Below are positions 4,005 to 6,693 of a DNA stretch of 6,693 bases, piece after piece. The position numbers and the translations under genes were made by a program. The notes under the pieces are model-generated. The model was not told the DNA's origin and did no database searches. It saw only the letters and a list, made by a program, of their open reading frames with translations. Source of the stretch: Spirochaetaceae bacterium (GTDB lineage Bacteria; Spirochaetota; Spirochaetia; Treponematales; Breznakiellaceae); the NCBI GenBank assembly GCA_031290405.1, contig JAITNO010000055.1:1-6693 (forward strand), written 5' to 3'. The stretch's first letter is position 1. Each line of letters starts with the position of its first letter.

Positions 4005-6271
4005 TCCTCGTCGGGACGGGAGATGCTGAGGAGGGACGTCCAGCGCCAGGTGAGGGCGCTTTTGGCGGCGCGCTCGCTAAGGAGGCGTTGCGCGGTGCGG
4101 CTGTCCTGTCCCAGGTCGGCGTTGATGCGGCGGCCCCAGGCGGAGCTGTCGCTGAACCAGTGGGCGATGTCTTTTTCGCGCAGGCGGCGTTCTTCGCTTT
4201 GGGCTATGGGGTGGATTTCCGTCTTCCAGCCGGCGCTTGCGAGGGCGGTCTCGAGGGTTTCCCGGTTCCAGAAGCCTCCTTCTGTGTTGGCTTGGTGGAA
4301 GAAGGCGTCCTCCGCGCGGGCCAGCTTCTCGCTGAGGCTTTTGCCTGCGGCGCACTGGTCAAAGAGGATGCGGGAGATGCGCTGGCCTTGGTCGGGCGGG
4401 CTTTGCAGCATGACGAGGGCGCCGCTGTCCGCGATGAGTTTGCGTGTCTTTTCGGCTTCGCGCCTTAGGCGGTCGTTCGCGCCGGCGTCTTTGGGCGCTT
4501 GCCGCCAGGGTTCGCGGCAGAGGATGGCGTCGAAGCTGGCGCACTGAAGGTCGCTCTGGGCTTCTTCGGGCGTCGGGACGGCTCCGTCGCGGGGTATGGT
4601 GTAGAGGGCGCGCTGGTTTTCGTCGAAGGGTGCGTTTTTTGCGTATGTCTGGAGGGCGTCCCGCTCGTTTTCGTCGCGGACGGCGCCGGCGGCGAGGCCT
4701 TCGGGGACGAGGCGCAGGGCTTCCCACAGGAGGAGTCCGTCTCCTGCGTGCAGGATGAGGATGCGGCTGTGGCGTGTGGGCTTGATTGCGCCGATGATGC
4801 GGTTCCGGTCATGGAGGAGCTGGCGGCTCTGCTCGGACTCGAGGCGTTGGCGCCAGGCTTCTTGTCCTTTTGTGGGGGCGGGGCTCCAGGTGAGCCAGTC
4901 TTCGTCGGTTCGGGTCTGGCTGTCTTTGGCGAAGAGTTGCGCGGCCTGGAGTTCGCGCTTTTTGAGTACGTCGTCGCGGATGGTCCGCTCGTAGCCTATT
5001 TCGGATGGGATGTAGAATGTCTTGCCTTGCAGGGCGCGGGGGAGGTACTGCTGGGCGGCCCAGTGTTCGCGGTAGGCGTGGGGGTAGACGTAGCCTTGTC
5101 CGTGCCCGAAGCTTTCTTTGTCGCGGCTGGGGTCGCGCAGGTGGTTGGGGATTTCGGCGTCCTCTTTTTCGACTTCGGCAAGAGCGTCGAAGTAGGCCAT
5201 CGTGCTGTTTGATTTGGGCGCGGTGGCCAGGTAGATGCAGGCGTGGGCCAGGGGGTAATTGCCTTCGGGAAAGCCGATGCGGTCGAAGGCGCCGGCGCAG
5301 GAGATGACGACGGAGAGGGCGGCGGGGTCGGCCAGCCCTACGTCCTCGCTTGCCAGGATGATCATGCGGCGGAAGATGAAGGCGGGGTCCTCTCCCGCTC
5401 TGACCATGCGGGCGAGCCAGTAGAGTGCGGCGTCGACGTCGCTGCCGCGCACGCTCTTGATGAACGCGCTGATCGTGTCGAAGTGGCAGTCCCCGTCTTT
5501 GTCGTAGAGGACGGCCCGCCGTTGGATGCTTTCCTCGGCTGCTTCCATGCTGACGCGGATGGCGCTGCCTTGCGGGGGGGGCCAGGCGGCGGGCGTTGTC
5601 TCGACGGCGAGTTCGAGGGCGTTCAGGAGGCTGCGCGCGTCGCCCGAGGCGACGGCGACCAGGTGCGAGAGGGCGCCCTCCTCGAAGCTGACGTTCCAGG
5701 CGCCGTAGCCTCGGTCGCGGTCGGAGAGGGCGGCGCGGGCGGTCTGCTCGAGCTCGGCGGGGGACAGGGGGAGGAGCTGGAAGACGCGGCTGCGGCTGAC
5801 GAGCGCGCGGTTTACCTCGAAGAAGGGGTTTTCGGTTGTGGCTCCGACGAGGATGGCGGTGCCGTTCTCCACCCAGGGGAGGAGGGCGTCCTGCTGGGCC
5901 TTGTTCCAGCGGTGCACTTCGTCGACGAAGAGGATGGTGCGCGCGCCGTAGAGGCGCCGCCGTTCGCGGGCGTTGTCGATGGCCTCGCGTATGTCCTTAA
6001 TCCCCGAAAGCACGGCGTTGAGGCTTTCAAAATGCGCCTTCGTGGTGTTGGCGATGACCCGCGCAAGGCTGGTTTTGCCCGTGCCCGGCGGCCCGTAGAA
6101 GATGAGCGAGGAGAGGCGGTCGGCGGCGATGGCGCGCCGGAGCAGGCGCCCCTGCCCGACGATGTGGTCCTGCCCGATTACTTCGTCGAGGGTCCTGGGC
6201 CGCATCCTGTCCGCCAGCGGCGAGGCGTCGCCTTTCGGCGCGGAATCAAAGAGGTCTGTCCGTTCGGTCAT
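3986..6271 (-). CDS. rarA: RarA/MgsA-type AAA+ ATPase fused to a methyltransferase-like C-terminal domain
   Basis: Residues 1-445 form a complete RarA, a cytoplasmic tetrameric clamp-loader-like ATPase acting at stalled replication forks. Visible are Walker A GPPGTGKT (60-67), Walker B ILFVDEVH (113-120), sensor 1 in GATTENP (143-149), Arg160/Arg162 in SRSR, sensor 2 Arg213 in GDARSLLNALE, the oligomerisation helices (about 256-350), NHLRD (376-380) and YVYPHAYREHW (394-404). Ordinary RarA ends near here (about 440 residues). Residues 450-761 are extra: ILILHAGDGLLLWEALR (504-520) resembles a SAM motif I without its usual acidic start, and FDAILCREPW (580-589) a later methyltransferase strand. 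RarA fused to an extra domain is known in other bacteria. The ATG has no Shine-Dalgarno site but an extended -10 seven bases upstream, so the mRNA may be leaderless. The last residues come from a G/C palindrome. It converges on hisD. Confidence 0.95.
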   Translation of the reverse strand: MTERTDLFDSAPKGDASPLADRMRPRTLDEVIGQDHIVGQGRLLRRAIAADRLSSLIFYGPPGTGKTSLARVIANTTKAHFESLNAVLSGIKDIREAIDNARERRRLYGARTILFVDEVHRWNKAQQDALLPWVENGTAILVGATTENPFFEVNRALVSRSRVFQLLPLSPAELEQTARAALSDRDRGYGAWNVSFEEGALSHLVAVASGDARSLLNALELAVETTPAAWPPPQGSAIRVSMEAAEESIQRRAVLYDKDGDCHFDTISAFIKSVRGSDVDAALYWLARMVRAGEDPAFIFRRMIILASEDVGLADPAALSVVISCAGAFDRIGFPEGNYPLAHACIYLATAPKSNSTMAYFDALAEVEKEDAEIPNHLRDPSRDKESFGHGQGYVYPHAYREHWAAQQYLPRALQGKTFYIPSEIGYERTIRDDVLKKRELQAAQLFAKDSQTRTDEDWLTWSPAPTKGQEAWRQRLESEQSRQLLHDRNRIIGAIKPTRHSRILILHAGDGLLLWEALRLVPEGLAAGAVRDENERDALQTYAKNAPFDENQRALYTIPRDGAVPTPEEAQSDLQCASFDAILCREPWRQAPKDAGANDRLRREAEKTRKLIADSGALVMLQSPPDQGQRISRILFDQCAAGKSLSEKLARAEDAFFHQANTEGGFWNRETLETALASAGWKTEIHPIAQSEERRLREKDIAHWFSDSSAWGRRINADLGQDSRTAQRLLSERAAKSALTWRWTSLLSISRPDEEGGTPP

Positions 6272-6278
6272 GCGTCAG

Positions 6279-6287
6279 ACTATATCA
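6279..6287 (-). promoter_or_regulatory. Extended -10 element of rarA
   Basis: The minus strand reads TGATATAGT: a TGN extension followed by TATAGT (5 of 6 to consensus). Seven bases separate it from the rarA ATG, so transcription would begin at or within a base or two of the start codon. No good -35 is seen, which extended -10 promoters tolerate. This agrees with the lack of a Shine-Dalgarno site before rarA. Confidence 0.5.
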
Positions 6288-6311
6288 GGTTCTTCTATGG
6301 CGGCCTACGGC

Positions 6312-6329
6312 CCGCCTTAGGCGGTTTTT
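6312..6329 (+). terminator. Terminator-like hairpin CCGCC-TTA-GGCGG plus T5
   Basis: A 5-bp all-G/C stem with a 3-base loop is followed directly by TTTTT, read rightward. No plus-strand gene ends here, so it would stop only transcripts running antisense to rarA. It is part of the dispersed repeat. Confidence 0.4.
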
Positions 6330-6330
6330 G

Positions 6331-6348
6331 GAGCCACAGGCTCTTTTT
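6331..6348 (+). terminator. Terminator-like hairpin GAGCC-ACA-GGCTC plus T5
   Basis: The layout matches the hairpins at 2866-2883 and 6312-6329, but with a different stem sequence. Pairing is complete (5 bp, plus a possible G-T) and TTTTT follows at once. No gene ends just before it on this strand. Confidence 0.4.
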
Positions 6349-6431
6349 GCGGCCTACGGCGCTAAGCCCCCAGCGGTCCGCCTTGCGTCTGCGGGATGCG
6401 CCGCCCCCCTCGCACGGCCTTTTTTCCCCTC

Positions 6432-6460
6432 TTGACAAAAATAAAACCCCATGAGAGAAT
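6432..6460 (+). promoter_or_regulatory. Strong rightward sigma-70-type promoter
   Basis: A perfect -35 TTGACA (6432-6437) is followed after 17 bases by GAGAAT (6455-6460, 4 of 6), with a TGA extension (6452-6454) in front of the -10. Start would be near 6467, exactly at the ATG of a 52-codon ORF. It starts one base after the end of the dispersed repeat. It faces the leftward promoter at 6611-6638. Confidence 0.6.
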
Positions 6461-6466
6461 AAAACC

Positions 6467-6625
6467 ATGATGATTGCAAAAGCCCAGACGACTGCGCCTG
6501 CTATGAGTGCCCTGCCCCTGACCACTGCCACGCGCGCGCGCGCGTACGAACGTACGAACGTACGAACGTACGAACGTACGAACGTACGAACGTACGAACG
6601 TACGAACGCGATTATACTTATCTAA
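6467..6625 (+). CDS. Possible 52-residue repeat-containing small protein, probably leaderless
   Basis: ATG 6467 stands six bases after a likely -10 hexamer and runs 52 codons to TAA at 6623-6625; a second ATG follows at 6470. The first 22 residues are an Ala/Thr-rich stretch beginning MMIAKAQTTAPAM. The rest is set by the 8-bp tandem repeat, which read in frame gives an eight-residue unit YERTNVRT about three times, then NAIILI. There is no Shine-Dalgarno site. A change of one repeat copy would shift the frame, so the product could be phase-variable. I recognise no family. The promoter position and the stop just after the repeat favour it; the low-complexity content and an antisense promoter argue against. 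It may equally be the 5' part of a non-coding RNA ending at the 6652-6685 stem. Confidence 0.3.
   Translation: MMIAKAQTTAPAMSALPLTTATRARAYERTNVRTYERTNVRTYERTNAIILI
6529..6548. repeat. Alternating purine-pyrimidine tract with (CG)7
   Basis: Twenty bases strictly alternate pyrimidine and purine, including seven CG dinucleotides at 6531-6544, and run into the first 8-bp repeat. Such tracts can adopt Z-DNA under negative supercoiling; here two facing promoters bracket it. Confidence 0.7.
6543..6606. repeat. Eight perfect tandem copies of CGTACGAA
   Basis: Eight identical 8-bp units fill 6543-6606 and are flanked by CGCG on both sides. Each contains the palindrome CGTACG. Perfect identity implies recent or ongoing copy-number change. 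The leftward promoter at 6611-6638 would start transcription inside the array, and the rightward 52-codon ORF passes through it. Confidence 0.97.
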
Positions 6626-6638
6626 CAAACACTGTCAA
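6611..6638 (-). promoter_or_regulatory. Consensus leftward sigma-70 promoter
   Basis: On the minus strand TTGACA (6638-6633) and TATAAT (6616-6611) both match consensus in all six positions, separated by 16 bases. Transcription would start near 6604, in the 8-bp array, and run toward rarA, whose ATG lies about 330 bases on. It may drive rarA with a long leader, an antisense RNA against the 52-codon ORF, or a small gene not recognised here. Confidence 0.75.
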
Positions 6639-6651
6639 GCCCCTCTCGACG

Positions 6652-6685
6652 AAACACCCTCCACAGGCTGTGTGGAGGGTGTTTT
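6652..6685. terminator. Strong, probably bidirectional intrinsic terminator
   Basis: Bases 6652-6665 pair perfectly with 6671-6684 (14 bp) around a 5-base loop, with T-runs formed at the base of the stem on either strand (TTTT rightward, TTT leftward). Rightward it would end a transcript of about 220 bases from the promoter at 6432. Leftward it would end a gene lying beyond the window and insulate the promoter at 6611-6638. Confidence 0.8.
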
Positions 6686-6693
6686 GACGCCTC

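Larger units (their letters stand above)
6300..6431 (+). repeat. Dispersed intergenic repeat, copy 2, with an extra half module
   Basis: The part 6331-6431 is the partner of 2866-2965. In front stands an extra half module: GCGGCCTACGGC (6300-6311), hairpin CCGCC-TTA-GGCGG (6312-6324) and TTTTT. It is followed by the hairpin GAGCC-ACA-GGCTC (6331-6343) and TTTTTGCGGCCTACGGCGCT. The module (hairpin, T5, GCGGCCTACGGC) is therefore repeated in tandem here. It lies upstream of rarA on the opposite strand to its reading direction. Confidence 0.65.

Noticed and set aside
3421..4029. Plus-strand 202-codon ORF over array C and the rarA 3' end
   Set aside because: Made of array repeats (VCPRWAG) and translated G/C palindromes; overlaps the end of rarA on the other strand.
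5243..6454. Long plus-strand ORF of 403 codons opposite rarA
   Set aside because: It is antisense to the clearly conserved ATPase domain, Gly/Asp/Val-rich in the manner of G/C-rich antisense frames, and shows no family motif.
6295..6531. Minus-strand 78-codon ORF with a GTG start and a hydrophobic stretch (ALIAGAVVWAFAIIMVLF)
   Set aside because: It lies downstream of the consensus leftward promoter and could be a small membrane protein, but it has no ribosome binding site and its second half is the dispersed non-coding repeat. Too weak to call.
6362..6628. Minus-strand 88-codon ORF containing VRTFVRSY repeats
   Set aside because: Its start codon lies inside the spacer of the leftward promoter, upstream of the predicted transcript start, and its repeats are just the 8-bp array translated.

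Overview
The window looks like GC-rich bacterial chromosome. Coding DNA is rich in G/C at third positions and the intergenic DNA is even richer. The readable genes are a flavin disulfide reductase 3' end, L-alanine dehydrogenase, a histidinol-dehydrogenase-family enzyme and a RarA-type AAA+ ATPase. The first three fit an organism with active amino-acid metabolism. The phylum cannot be fixed from the sequence. There are no plasmid, phage or transposase genes and no RNA genes.

Layout. Bases 1-249 (+) hold the end of a dihydrolipoamide-dehydrogenase-like gene. A 129-base gap carries an operator-like inverted repeat. Then comes ald (379-1494, +), an 11-bp perfect stem-loop in the 46-base gap, and hisD (1541-2806, +), which has no visible Shine-Dalgarno site. 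The 1.18 kb between the convergent hisD and rarA genes (2807-3985) has no credible gene. It is packed with repeats: three different tandem arrays that all have a 21-bp unit (about 7.5, 12 and 10 copies), a divergent inverted repeat pair flanking the block, hairpin-plus-T5 terminators and a cluster of G/C palindromes. rarA (3986-6271, -) encodes 761 residues: a full RarA core plus about 310 extra residues resembling a degenerate methyltransferase fold.

The right end (6272-6693) is regulatory and repetitive. An extended -10 lies 7 bases before the rarA ATG and there is no Shine-Dalgarno site, which suggests a leaderless message. Next come a second copy of the dispersed element seen after hisD, a rightward promoter (TTGACA-N17-GAGAAT, also extended) 6 bases before a 52-codon ORF, and eight copies of an 8-bp repeat inside that ORF. 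A leftward promoter with both hexamers perfect (TTGACA-N16-TATAAT) faces the rightward one, and a 14-bp terminator stem closes the window.

Working together: ald links alanine to pyruvate and ammonia, and the disulfide reductase probably serves a 2-oxoacid or glycine-cleavage complex. hisD keeps the catalytic residues of histidinol dehydrogenase but has no his neighbours here. rarA is unrelated housekeeping DNA maintenance. The most unusual parts are the 21-bp array block and the small convergent transcription unit around the 8-bp repeat. I found no evidence for a complete new defence or mobile system.
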